Assembly: GCF_023065955.2 (NCBI RefSeq)
Contig: NC_079873.1
Span: 11,236,566 to 11,300,565 of the forward strand
Reading direction: 5' to 3'
Source: Ursus arctos
Lineage: Eukaryota; Chordata; Mammalia; Carnivora; Ursidae
DNA length: 64,000 nt
The notes beneath the pieces were generated by a model. The model was not told the DNA's origin. It was given only the letters and a program-made list of their open reading frames with translations, and made no database searches. Made by a program: the position numbers and the translations under genes. Positions 22,270-32,555 of this stretch are shown piece after piece. The first letter of the stretch is position 1. Each line of letters starts with the position of its first letter.

Positions 22270-22452
22270 ACATCCTCAAAGGGTGGTTTCTAAACCAGTA
22301 GCAGCAGCACCTAGGATCTTCTAGAAATGCAGATTCTCTTATCCCACCCCAGACCTGCCGAGTCAGACACTCTAAGGATGGGGTCCTGCAATCTGTGTTT
22401 CTAAAAATCTTCCTGGTGATTTTGATGCATGGTCATGTTTGAGAACCACTGC
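22270..22452 (+). mobile_element. MER5A-like element
   Basis: gtggtttctaaaccagtagc to catgtttgagaaccactg: both MER5 termini are visible, with the internal aaatgcagattctcttatcc and ggtgattttgatgcatggtc. Confidence 0.85.
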
Positions 22453-22461
22453 CCTACATTC

Positions 22462-22679
22462 ATGATTCTCAATTCTGATTGCTTATTAAAAATTACCTTA
22501 GGAGTTGTAGGAGTCCACATTGCAAGCTATAGGCCCGACTAATGAGACTTTCTGGGGGTGAGACATAGGCATAAGATTTTTTAAAGCTTCCCAGGTAATT
22601 CCACAATGCAGCCAAGGTTCCAGACAGTGCCAATGTCCCAGGGGGCAAAAATCACCCCCGGGTGAAAACCACTGGGTTA
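22462..22679 (+). mobile_element. MER5A-like element, diverged
   Basis: Begins attctcaattctgattgctt and ends gtgaaaaccactgggtta; the middle has gcttcccaggtaattccaca. The neighbouring right end is the insertion site of a SINE. Confidence 0.65.
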
Positions 22680-22885
22680 GGGCGCCTGGATGGCTCAGTC
22701 AGTGAAGCATCTGCCTTCCGCTCAGGTCATGATCTCAGGGTCCTGGGATTGAGCCCCGAGTCAGGCTCCCTGCTCGGTGGGGAGCCTGCTTCTCCCTCTC
22801 CCATCTCACCCTGCTTATGTGCGTGCTAAGGAAATAAATAAAATAAGAAAGAAAAGAAAGAAAAGAAAAGAAAAGAAAAGAAAAG

Positions 22886-22916
<31 letters not shown>
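22680..22916 (+). mobile_element. Can-SINE with expanded tail
   Basis: GGCGCCTGGATGGCTCAG head, then AAATAAATAAAATAAG and an expanded GAAAA tail. Duplication gaaaaccactgggtta at 22664-22679 and from 22917. Confidence 0.95.
22848..22916 (+). repeat. (GAAAA)n microsatellite in SINE tail
   Basis: About 12 pentamer units with a few imperfections. Derived from the SINE A tail; likely length-variable. Confidence 0.9.
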
Positions 22917-22932
22917 GAAAACCACTGGGTTA

Positions 22933-23093
22933 CAGTTCATCATTCTCTCTCCAACAATGATTATAAGCCAACCCTCATCAGAAACATCTATAGGGCTTAT
23001 TCACTCATTCATTCATTCACTTGTGTTTTTGATTTTTTTTATGTAAATTAGTTCATTGAAGCAAGCAAAGAAGATACAGAAAGGCATGCATGC
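22933..23093. other. Short unassigned stretch
   Basis: Contains (ATTC)n-like cattcattcattcac near 23005; nothing else recognised. Confidence 0.5.
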
Positions 23094-23105
23094 TAAGGAA
23101 GTAAT

Positions 23106-23421
23106 TTTTTTTTTTGGTTATTGTTGACTTGTATTTTTTTTAATAATATTTTTTATATTATATTAGTCACCATACAGTACATCCCTGGTTTCTGATGTAA
23201 AGTTCCATGATTCATTACTTGCATATAACACCCAGTGCACCATGCAATACGTGGCCTCCTTACTACCCATCACCAGCCTATCCCAGTCCCCCACCCCCTC
23301 CCCTCTGAAGCCCTCAGTTTGCTTCTCAGCGTCCATAGTCTCTCATGCTTCATTCCCCCTTCTGTTTACCCCCCCCCCTTTATGCCTTTCTTCTCCTACT
23401 GATCTTCCTAGTTCTTATGTT
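23106..23421 (-). mobile_element. Short young L1 3' end, antisense, extra 3' segment
   Basis: Minus strand runs from agaactaggaagatc into the L1 3' UTR, ending GTGACTAATATAATAT near 23150. Perfect 12-bp duplication taaggaagtaat at 23094-23105 and 23422-23433. Between two T runs (23106-23115, 23134-23141) sits an 18-nt non-L1 segment ggttattgttgacttgta (23116-23133), consistent with a short 3' transduction. Confidence 0.92.
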
Positions 23422-23433
23422 TAAGGAAGTAAT

Positions 23434-24429
23434 ATTTAAAATAAAGTGGGCTCCTCCCAATCTGAAGCAACAATGCATTCCCTTTGCAACGAGATCGGTG
23501 TTTGAAATGAAGCATCTGCAATTTTCTGAGCTATTAATTGCCATAATATCTACAGAGCTTACTTAAAAAGCAGATTATTCAGCCCCACTCAGGCTCCTGG
23601 ATCCAAATCCTTCAGGAAATCAGGAAGTTTGTTAGTGTCTGAAATTCTTAAGTGCCTTCAAGTTGGAGATGAACTGAATTGAGTATTTCTTATTAAAGGT
23701 AAATTGAATTTGTCTTTGGTACTTACTAAAGCAAAGTTTGGCTTGTTTGGGATCCTGTTCTTTATCCCAGGTAGAAGTGAATTGATATATGGTTCTTCCA
23801 AAGATTCCAGTTTAGCCAAGCAGAACCACTTGGAGAATTTAGACCTCTTCCAGGTGTGCAGTGAGATCAAGTAAAACTATAAAATTTCAATCCGGTGACA
23901 ATAGTGTCATGTTTTGTGTAAATGAGTATTTCAATATCAATCCAGTAACTTCTTATTCAAAGATTCTTGACTGTAAAGGACATTCACTGTGAATGTCAAT
24001 TTATACATCTTGAAAGCCAGGGATCACAGGAGTTTACGATTGGATTCTAGTTTACTTAAGGGTATGAGCAGTACTAATGGCTGTTTTCACAACTACTTTG
24101 GTCTTTGGAGTTCCCTTTATGATACCGTTAATCCTCTGTTAACTTCAAAATTTTTTTTGTAGAGTTCCTTGGCAATGTTCCAATCAGGCATCTACTTACT
24201 AGTTATTTTTGGTCTGTCCGTCATCTGTGTGTACACGAAACATGCTTCTTGGTTTAACCAGAGTTGGCTGTGCCGCAACCTGCAGCTTCTACCTGTAATG
24301 TCACCTGTAACCATTCACTCACTCACTCTGCGGGGATGACTGCAATCATGAATAGATGCTTTCAGCAGGACTCTGGCAAAAACCAAGACCACCACTGATA
24401 AAGGTGCCAGTCTTCTGCCTTGGGACATT
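23434..24429. other. Unassigned, no gene seen
   Basis: About 1 kb with no repeat or coding pattern I recognise; a 70-codon minus-strand frame (23658-23870) has no domain. Confidence 0.5.
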
Positions 24430-24943
24430 AGTGAAAGGAACAGATCCCCCCCCAATATGTTCCTTTGGCATAAGGACCATTTGGAGCTAAAGGCAATCAA
24501 AACCCAACAGGATTCAGGAAAAGCTCTTTACACCTCCCTTTTAACTGCTTAAATTTATATCAGAAAGGGGGTCTATGGCCATACCACCCTGAACGCGCCT
24601 GATCTCGTCTGATCTTGGAAGGAAGGGGGCCTGTGCCAGGAAGAGAGCTATTATAAAAGATATTTTACTTAAGAAACACAGTTGCATAACAGGGCAGCGT
24701 TTATTTTGTAAACATCTCTCTGTTCTTGTGAATGGCCCTTCTCCCCCTTTGCATCCCCAGACCACTACCCTTTTCTTTAGCTCAGGATGTTATATAAGCT
24801 TCAATTACCTGACTGCCTTTGGGTCTCCTATTTTTAATGGGGCTCTCCTACATATAAAATTTGTTTTTCTCCTGTTAGTCTGCCTTCTGTCAATTATTAG
24901 ACCAGCCAAAGAACCTAGAAGAGAAATTTCTTCCCCCTCCACA
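24430..24943 (+). mobile_element. Solo LTR (ERVL-like) with 5S fragment
   Basis: Starts near TGAAAGGAACAGATCC and ends CCCCCTCCACA. Aligns by eye over its length with the LTR at 33995-34461: ggagctaaaggcaatc, ggaaaagctcttt, agagagctatta, gttttctcctgttag. cattag occurs at both edges (possible duplication). The region 24571-24621 is an insertion absent from the sister copy. Confidence 0.8.
24571..24621 (+). pseudogene. RNA5S (fragment): 5S rRNA 5'-end retrocopy, 51 nt, tailless
   Basis: Matches nucleotides 1-51 of 5S rRNA (GTCTAYGGCCATACCACC start, ends ...GGAAG) with three differences, all C to T at CpG sites. It is flanked by an 8-bp near-duplication, gaaagggg (24563-24570) and gaaggggg (24622-24629). 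The sister LTR at 33995-34461 reads straight through (caaaggggcctg) without it. No A tail and missing the 3' 70 nt, so not a functional 5S gene. Confidence 0.92.
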
Positions 24944-25235
24944 TTAGCAAAGTCTTCACAAATGAGAAGGCATTTGAGCCGGCCTCACAGGTGGAATAGA
25001 AATCCATCAAGCAGAGAACAGAAGCCTATTTTGATGATAAATCCACTATCAAAGATTAGATGAGAATCTTTCCTATTTCTGTGTCTCAAGGAGGTCATGT
25101 ACCATGACCTGAAACAGTGCCATTTTCTCAGTAATTAAAAGAGGTGTCCTCCCCCTACCATCACATGCACTTTTATGAATACAATTTCTCCCTCCAAAGA
25201 AAACAAGTTGGAGTAGAATATTTCATAATGTTGAA

Positions 25236-26052
25236 GTGTCGAAAAAGACAACAGGCCCAAAATGGAGTAACTTATGCTAAGCCCTATATCAACAAACTGA
25301 GACTTAATTAAAATGAAAAAGATTCAGCTCTCCCCAAAACAGCTTTTTTTTTTTTTAAGATTTTATTTATTTATTTGACAGAGAGAGAGACAGCCAGCGA
25401 GAGAGGGAACACAAGCAGGGGGAGTGGGAGAGGAAGAAGCAGGCTCATAGCGGAGGAGCCTGATGTGGGGCTCAATCCCAGAACGCCAGGATCACACCCT
25501 GAGCCGAAGGCAGACGCTTAACCGCTGTGCCACCCAGGCGCCCCATCCCCAAAACAGATTCTTAATCTGTCAGCGAGCCCTCTTGTTCAACTATAGACCC
25601 CAACAGTTAAAACCAGAAAAAGACAAGACCACTTAATTCGTGCTCTAACTGAAATCAAGTGTTCTTATTTGTCATTGCACTTTCTCGAGGCATTGACAAA
25701 GATATTTTACAATGACTAGACCATTCTAACCACCAGGCCAGAAAAGCCCTGCAAGCAACGGAATGCCTAGAAGACCACATTCCCTGCCCAAGATCACACG
25801 CTGAACACATACAGACCCCCACCCATGATCACATGCTCCCTGACTGCTCTTTTGCACATTACCCCATGAACCTCTCTCTATCAAACTCTAGGTGCCCATC
25901 TTGCCAGGAGAGGTCTGTTGTTAAGGCTTGAGCCTGCCATCTCCCCTGGCTGCCAGAACCTGAAATAAATCTCTCCCTTTCTCTTTTCCAAACCTGTGTC
26001 TCTTGAGTTACAGGCTTGTCTTGCGACGAGTTTATCTGAGTTTGTTCGGCAA
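25236..26052 (+). mobile_element. Solo LTR-like element with SINE
   Basis: Begins TGTCGAAAAAGACAACAGGC and ends gttcggcaaca (TG...CA). AATAAA occurs near 25965 (cctgaaataaatctctccct), followed by a T-rich R/U5-like end. A minus-strand SINE interrupts it. Family not assigned. Confidence 0.65.
25344..25544 (-). mobile_element. Can-SINE, antisense
   Basis: Poly-T then AAGATTTTATTTATTTATTT, ending CACCCAGGCGCCCC. Duplication ccccaaaacag before (about 25332-25342) and after (about 25547-25557). Confidence 0.95.
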
Positions 26053-26089
26053 CAGTGTTGGCAAACGCAGACACAAGCTGTGCTTTTGA

Positions 26090-26484
26090 TTTGACCAGCC
26101 CACTCAGAATTCCCCGTGACAGAGGGGATGAGCCAAGGCAGTGCCGGGGCTCACCCCTTTGTTTCCTGAGTTAACGGCTAGGATAGATCACTCTGTAACA
26201 AATCAATCAGGAATCATCCGGTCAGCATGACTTAGGTAATACGCCTGATTGACCCCTGCCATCCCCTAAGGGAAAGTAACCTTGCAATAACTAACCTGCT
26301 TTTTTGCCAGTGTAATTTTCTCGTTCCTGCTCCCTCCTGCCTATAAAAGCCTTTCATTTTGTACAGCTCCGCAGAGCTCTTTTCTATCTGCCAAATTGGA
26401 TACTGTCTGGTTCAAATCGATTTTTGCTCAAAAAAAAAAAAAAAAACTCTTAAATTTTTTAATATGCCTCAGTTTATCTTTTAA
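26090..26484 (+). mobile_element. Solo LTR
   Basis: Starts near tttgaccagcccactcag. It has a TATA box (CCTATAAAAGCC near 26340), the motif CATTTTGTACAGCTCCGCAG, and an end near atcttttaacc. Shares the TATA-downstream part with 13865-14127. A 17-A run lies near 26430. Confidence 0.7.
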
Positions 26485-26584
26485 CCATCTGAATGCAATT
26501 AGTCACATAAAACTTCAAATTAGGCCAAAAAAAGAAAAACAAACATATGAATCAAATTTATTTCATTCTAACCCAGTGAATCAA

Positions 26585-26760
26585 AGGGGATGATTTTGAC
26601 CCCCCAGGGGACATTTGGCAACGTCTGGGGACATTTAGGGTTGTCACACCTGTGAAATATGTGGACACTAGAGACCAGAGATGATGCCAAACATTTTACA
26701 GTGTGCAGGACTGCCCCCAAAACAAAGAATGGTCCAATCCAAAATGTCAACACTGATGAG
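26585..26760 (+). mobile_element. MER20-like DNA transposon
   Basis: tgattttgaccccccagggg, catttggcaacgtctgggga, gacactagagaccagagatg, aacaaagaatggtccaatcc: MER20 layout, + orientation. Confidence 0.88.
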
Positions 26761-26884
26761 GAGGCAAAAACCTGTTCTAATCCATGCCATACGGCTAAGG
26801 GTACATTTATTTAAACTGGCGTGCTTTCATTTGTGGAATGGAAATCAGTCCTACTCAAGTTCTTTGTTCCTTAGACAGTTTAAA

Positions 26885-27490
26885 TGATAACATGTAAAAT
26901 TTACCTTGTCCCACGCTCACTGCCGCATAGCTCCATCTATAAAACAGAGCCCCCGTGAATTTCGAACACTGTGCAAACTCATGCGAATTTAATAACTTTA
27001 GTTGTGGGAAAATAAGATTAAGAATCAAAGCATAGGGGGAGGACACCATAGCTCCGAGGCTCTGGGCCCATCAATGTCAGTCCAATGTAAATATTTATGG
27101 CAGCACATTGCACTATGAGCACATTTGTCTGGAAGAAACTTGTTTCAGCCCTCTGTAAGCAGAAGCCAAGTTTTCTAAATACAGCCTGTATTATTTGAAA
27201 GGACTAGTCCTACATTACATTTGTACCAGGTATAAACTGTATAGAAATATTCAGTCAGCAAACATGGAAAGAACTGGGGTGTTCTTATCTAAAATTGTAT
27301 TTTTTAATTTGGTAGCCACTTAGCACATGTGGCTCTTGAGTATCTGAAATGTGGGGAGTCCCATCGAGGGGTGCTATTAATGTAAAATACACAAAGGACT
27401 GCCAAGACTTATTCCAGAAAAAAGCAAAAGTTCAATAATTTGTTTATAATAATGTTTTGATTATGAGTTGAAATAATTTTTGGCTATATT
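26885..27490. other. Unassigned, no gene seen
   Basis: No coding pattern. Possible old repeat near 27300-27420 (ttggtagccacttagcacat), not assigned. Confidence 0.5.
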
Positions 27491-27510
27491 GGGTTAAATA
27501 TATTCTTTTT

Positions 27511-27672
27511 CTTCTTAAATTTTATTTGAGAGTGAGAGGGAGAAAGAATCTGAAGCAGAGTCTGCACTGAGCACCGAGCCCAAAGCACGGCTCAATCCCA
27601 CAGCCACAAGATTATGGCCTGAGCTGAAACCAAGAGTCAGATGCTTAACCAACTGAGCCCCCCAGGCACCCC
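27511..27672 (-). mobile_element. Can-SINE, antisense, older
   Basis: Begins cttcttaaattttatttgag and ends gccccccaggcacccc. Diverged duplication gggttaaatatattct (about 27490) and aggttaattacattct (from 27673). Confidence 0.9.
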
Positions 27673-27734
27673 AGGTTAATTACATTCTGAAAATTAAAAA
27701 AAATAAAAAATAGGTGAAATTGATGTGGCTGCCC

Positions 27735-27828
27735 AAAAATTTTAAATTATATATGTGTATATTATACCAATATATATACACACCTATATTGGTATATATT
27801 ATATATATATATATATTATATATAACAG
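27735..27828. repeat. AT-rich low-complexity tract
   Basis: TA dinucleotide runs with partial inverted symmetry (ccaatatatata, ctatattggtatat). May form hairpins; likely microsatellite. Confidence 0.8.
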
Positions 27829-27921
27829 CACCATTGGACAGTGCTGTTCTAAAAACATACTTCGGTCATTCTTTTTTAATTTTATTGTGATACTCAAGAA
27901 AAGACCTTAGAGTTCACATTT

Positions 27922-28137
27922 CTTTTACTTTTTTTTGAGAGAGAGAGAAAGAGAGAGAGCGCGCGCGCGCGCGCGCGCAAGCAGGGAGGGGCAGAAGGAG
28001 AGGGAGAGACAGCATATTAAGCAGGCTGCACGCCCAGCATGCAGCCCAATGCAGGGCTCCATCTCACAACCCAGAGATCGTGACCTGAGCCAAGGTCAAG
28101 AGGTGGCTGCTCAACCGGCTGAGCCACCCAGGAGCCT
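27922..28137 (-). mobile_element. Can-SINE, antisense, with (GA)n(CG)n
   Basis: Ends gccacccaggagcct. The A-tail side carries a GA run and then about ten CG units (27959-27978). Duplication agagttcacatttct (about 27909) and agagttcagatttct (from about 28139). The 78-codon RERERARARAR frame is only this repeat. Confidence 0.92.
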
Positions 28138-28181
28138 CAGAGTTCAGATTTCTCACACACGTGTCCTTTGATCAGCAGGCC

Positions 28182-28265
28182 ACTGGTTCTCAACTGTAGC
28201 TACGCATTGAGATCACCTTAGAGCGCTGTTAAAAAACTACGGATACTTGGACATCCATAGGCCAA
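28182..28265 (+). mobile_element. MER5-like fragment
   Basis: ccactggttctcaactgtag, gcattgagatcacctta, gcgctgttaaaaaactacgg. Only the left part is present. Confidence 0.65.
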
Positions 28266-28789
28266 AAAAACAGAACAAAACAAAACACACACAAAAAAAC
28301 CCACCACTGCCACAACAATAAAAACCTAGACCTAAACCCCCACATATTATACAAAAGTTAACTCAAAATGGATTGTAGGTTTGTTGAAATCATTTCTAGG
28401 CCCAAGATGAAGTGCTCCTGCCCAGGTTGCCACATCAGCAAACCAGAAGTTAGATAACTCCCATGTCCTTGCAAATACTCCACTTGACCAAAAATGCAGT
28501 ATATCCAGCCAGCCAATCCTGAAGTGCCAAGCCAACCTGGGGCCCTCTCACCCCGAACAAGGTTGGTTATGTGGCCCCAGCCAAACATAATTTGTCTTTT
28601 CCTTGTTATTTACCCTAGAAAAGCTCTCTGCCTTTTGCCCCACTTGGCAATCCTCCAAAACTCTGTTCTAGCATAAGGAGATGGTCCACTTTCTGAAGTG
28701 TTAAGGTTTGTATCATATATTTTCTTTAATTATTTTTTTAACAGTTTTAAATGTAAAACTGTAAAGCTTTTAAAATATCAGGGAAGATC

Positions 28790-29155
28790 TTCAGGATCTA
28801 GAGCTAGGAAGCAAATTTTCAGACTTCATACCAAAAATACGACCCATAAAAGAAAAAACTGACAAGCCAGACGTCATCAAAATCAAAAGCTTTTGCTCTG
28901 TGGATGCCCATGGGAAGAGGGTAAGATAAGCTGCAGTAGAGAAAATATCGGCAAACCCCTTATCTATTGAAACATCTAGACAACCGAGGAATGCTAAAAC
29001 TCAACAGCAAAAATACAAATAATCGAGTCAGAAGATGGGCAAAAGATATGAATATTTCAGCAAGAAGGATACATAAATGGCAAATAATGCGAATATATTC
29101 AGTATCATTAGCCATTAGGGAAATGCAAATTAAAACCACTGCCTGTCGTTGACAA
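28790..29155 (+). mobile_element. Old L1 ORF2 fragment
   Basis: aaaaactgacaagccagacg, atcaaaatcaaaagcttttg and the NKRMKRWAKDMNIS-like stretch near 29030 (rvrRWAKDMNISARR) mark the ORF2 C-terminal region. Diverged and interrupted. Confidence 0.8.
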
Positions 29156-29159
29156 TTAC

Positions 29160-29630
29160 TTAGATACAAGTTTCAATTTAACAAAGTACTAACACCATCT
29201 CCTCCCATCCCCCCCACTCCTCTAGATTTTGATTTAAAATGGTCTGGAGTATGGCCTGGGCATTCAGAGTTTAAAATATCCCCTCTTCCCTCCCCTCCAC
29301 GGTTTTAATGTGCAGCCAAGGTCAAGAACGATTCTTCCAGGACAAAGAATATAGCTTAATAGGAATTTATAAAACAGAGCCTGAAGGCAGGTGAGGGAAA
29401 GTGCTGACTTCGGGCTGATTGAGGATTATCTTCGCACTCGATCCCCAAATAAGAGAATGCAGCTTGTTCTCAGGATGTTTTTTATTCCAGCAGAATGTCT
29501 AGCCAGAGATTCAACTATTTCTATTCACTGGAAAGAACAGGATTTGGGCAAATTGACCAGGTAGCTGAAATTGTGATGCTTTCCTATTATAGCTCTCCTT
29601 CCCCCATTAACTTCCTTTTCAATCTTTTAT
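29160..29630. other. Unassigned, no gene seen
   Basis: No repeat or coding signal recognised apart from possible LTR edge sequence near 29600. Confidence 0.5.
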
Positions 29631-29634
29631 GAAG

Positions 29635-30086
29635 GTGTTAAAAAGAAAACCACCCGTCCAAAATGGCATCACTTAGGCCAAGTCCTTAAATCAGGACTTA
29701 ATACCTAATTTAAATTCAGAAATGCAGTCTTAATTGGTCAGGAATTTTATTATCAGTGCCTGTGAGTCAGCCACATGGGCCCACCCCAGCCAATAAAGGA
29801 CGATGATGCAGATTATCTCGCTTCTCTTGGTGATCTCCCATTACTGGCCTCCCTGCCTCCTGCCTCACCACCCACTCCCCACTTTGCTTTAACTTAAAGA
29901 TGGTATTTAAGGTGGTGGCTGAAGCCATCTTGGGGATTTACTCGTTTTCCTGCATGAGGAGTATTCCCCATATACGCATGAGGTATACATGTTAATAAAC
30001 TTTGTGTTTCTCCTGTTAATGTTTAATTACAATGGTTATCTGCTAAGAGCACAGAAGGATGGGGGAAATTATTTTTCCTCCTGTAC
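29635..30086 (+). mobile_element. Solo LTR (ERVL-like)
   Basis: gtatttaaggtggtggctga, GTTAATAAACTTTGTGTTTC then tcctgttaatg and an end near tcctcctgtaca. Similar 3' part to the LTR at 16520-17275. Confidence 0.65.
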
Positions 30087-30119
30087 AGCAACAAAAATTT
30101 GAGGATCATTGTTTTAGGT

Positions 30120-30203
30120 CACTGGTTCTCAACTTTACCCGTGAGTTGTAATTACCTGGGGAAGATTTTATTTTATTATTTTTGAAAAAGATTTTATTTA
30201 TTT

Positions 30204-30251
<48 letters not shown>

Positions 30252-30600
30252 CATGCGTACCACAATGTGCACGCAGAGGAAAGGGCAGAGGGAGAGGGAG
30301 AAAGTATCTCAAGGAGACTCAGTGTTGAGCGTGGAGCCGGGCATGTGGGGCTCGATCTCAGTATGAAGAGATCATGACCTGGGCCAAAATCCAGAGTCAG
30401 GCGCTGAACGAACTAAGCCACCTAGGCGCCCCCCCCCCACCCCGCCCACGGGGGAGAGATTTTAAATATCCTCCTGCCTGATATCTAAAAATCCTGACTT
30501 GATTGTTCTTGATTGTTCTGAGGGGTGCGCCCAGGTCACGGGGATTTTTAAAGCTTGCCAAGTACTTCTAACAGATAGTCAAGGCTGAAAACTACTAGTT
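30120..30600 (+). mobile_element. MER5A-like element split by a SINE
   Basis: Left end cactggttctcaactttacc, right part after the SINE: aaaaatcctgacttgattgt, ggtcacggggatttttaaag, gctgaaaactactagttta. Interrupted at about 30165-30440. Confidence 0.7.
30165..30440 (-). mobile_element. Can-SINE, antisense, with (GA)n
   Basis: aaaagattttatttatttaa, a GA run of about 20 units (30209-30247), then standard antisense body ending cacctaggcgcccc with a C run. Edges share gggaagatttta / gggagagatttta. Confidence 0.9.
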
Positions 30601-30911
30601 TAGGCATTCGTCCTTCTTTATCTTTCACAGAGATACCAGCCATGTTTTACCACACAGATACTTAGGACTCAGGACTGAACGCTATAATAGGAGAAAACTT
30701 CACAGGTAGGAGAGCATGGGGAGAGTCCCCTCCAGTTTCTCTAAAATCTCGGATTACTTTGTATGCTTTTAGGGCTGGGAAACTTTTCCACTTAGCACCG
30801 TTACCAGGGCGCAGTACAATATTCCCTTTCCCTTACAAAATGGATTTGTCTACTCTGAGCCCATAAGAACTTTCCTCACCACCCATCCAATTGCCGTGTA
30901 AATTACTACGT

Positions 30912-31095
30912 CAGTGGTTCTCAAAATTTGCGGCATAGTAGAATCTCTTGGAGACTTACCAAAAAATACCAAGTCCTGCCCCCCCCCCCCAAACAGTCTG
31001 ATGTGATTGGTCTGGGGCGCAAACTGGGCACTGCAATTTTTAAGAATCCTTGTTGATTCAGATGTTCAGCTAAATGTGAAAACCAATGGCTCAAG
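30912..31095 (+). mobile_element. MER5A-like element
   Basis: cagtggttctcaaaatttgc, tctgatgtgattggtctggg, tttttaagaatccttgttga: MER5A order. Contains a C10-11 run near 30979. Confidence 0.75.
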
Positions 31096-32389
31096 TGGTA
31101 TTTTACTTAGTGATGGGAAACTGACTTTGGGTACACACGCGTACCTTTTTGAATTATCTCAAGGGAAGCAGTCATGCAGAGCGGGTCTCATGTCCAGGCT
31201 AAGGACTCCTATAACACGGTGCCGTGTCTCCAAGTGCCATGGAGAATGTAGATGAATCGTTACCGGGAAAGCGGTCTTCCAAACTCAGATGGCCCCTCTC
31301 ACAGCGAAGGTCCCTACCTCGGCCCACAGTCTCCTGTGCGAACGCCCGGAATTCCTGGCCACACCGGTTCTACACATGCGCAGAATGGAAAGTAGCTCTT
31401 ATGCAAAACAGGGACTCTCATCAACGCTCGACCTCCTGGTGGGCAAACTTTACCCCATCATCAAATGCAAATTAAAGCTAAGCCAATTTGAGTACTAACT
31501 GCCTCTACCTTAACTCCTGAGGGGGCTGGTGTTCGTGATCACACCTCCAAAGCGCGTGCCACCTGCGGACTGCCATTTTCATCAGATGTGCATAATTATA
31601 CAGCCTGGTTTTGAAGAGATCTGCTTGCGGTCTTTTCCAGACTCCACAGTAGCGGAAGACATTTTCCCAAGTTAAAAATCTCCTCTCCACCCTCTTCCAG
31701 GGCACTTTCAGTTTCAAAATGAGCCTCTGAGAGGAACCACCACTCCTGGTAGCAATCTTTAGGGAGATTTGGAAAGGAAGTTGAAATAACGGTCATACGC
31801 TTTGCATTGTGATTAGAAGTCCATTCTCTTGCTGAAAGGGATGAGTGCCAGAAGATGAGTCACTCTGATGGGGGGGGGGGGAGAATGTCAATAGCAGGGA
31901 CAGTATGTGACGGGGCCCTCGGAACCTGGCTAAAGGTAGGCGAACAAGTGGGATGAATGCTTGTTGCCCCAGATTTTCTTGGGCTGACGGATTGGGAAGC
32001 AAACATTTCAAACATCTGGGAGACACTGGTGGTTTTGTCCAGCTGAGCGCACTGGAAGCTCTTTCCACATGCTGACGGTGACGGGTAGTCAGCAAAAATG
32101 TGGCTAAGAAAAATTGGAACCTCTAAACTTCCTGTTGGTTCTATATGGTTCTTTTCCCACACGAGGGACAGTGTGTCCTGGGGTAAAGAGATCCCTACAC
32201 CAGGGAGTCAAACAATTCTGCTATGTTCAACCTCAAGGCTCAGAAGACTCTGCCTGCAAAGCTGTGTCTCCCGATCGGGTCCAGAAACAGAGACAAGAAG
32301 CAATTGCATTTCATTACGTGCACTGGCTTTTCTGGACTGTTTCAAATTCCAGGAAAGTTAAAAATAACAACAACAACAAAAACCTATAC
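31096..32389. other. Unassigned, CpG-containing, no gene shown
   Basis: Contains more CpG than its surroundings (for example 31260-31400) and several overlapping open frames of 60-127 codons on both strands, none with a recognisable domain. catgcgcag near 31376 resembles half of an NRF1 site. Could be an old LTR or unique sequence; nothing decisive. Confidence 0.4.
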
Positions 32390-32555
32390 GGGTGGTTCTC
32401 ATACTACCAGAATCCCCTGGAGCGCCTGTTAACACCCCCCACCCAGTGCTTCTGGTTCTGCAGGTCTGAGGTGGGGCCTGAGATTTCGCATCCCTAACAA
32501 GTTCCCAGAGATGCTGAGGTGCCAGGGACCACACTCTGCGAGCCACTGCTCTGAG
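32390..32555 (+). mobile_element. MER5A-like element
   Basis: gtggttctcatactaccaga, gtctgaggtggggcctgaga, acaagttcccagagatgctg, gaccacactctgcgagccac: close to the MER5A layout. Confidence 0.88.

Noticed and set aside
22848..22916. CRISPR-like regular repeats
   Set aside because: Simple pentamer microsatellite in a SINE tail; no spacers, and the DNA is mammalian.
24571..24621. Functional 5S rRNA gene
   Set aside because: Only nucleotides 1-51 are present, the internal promoter is incomplete and there is no terminator.
27935..28171. Frame of Arg-Glu and Arg-Ala repeats
   Set aside because: It is the GA and CG microsatellite in a SINE tail.
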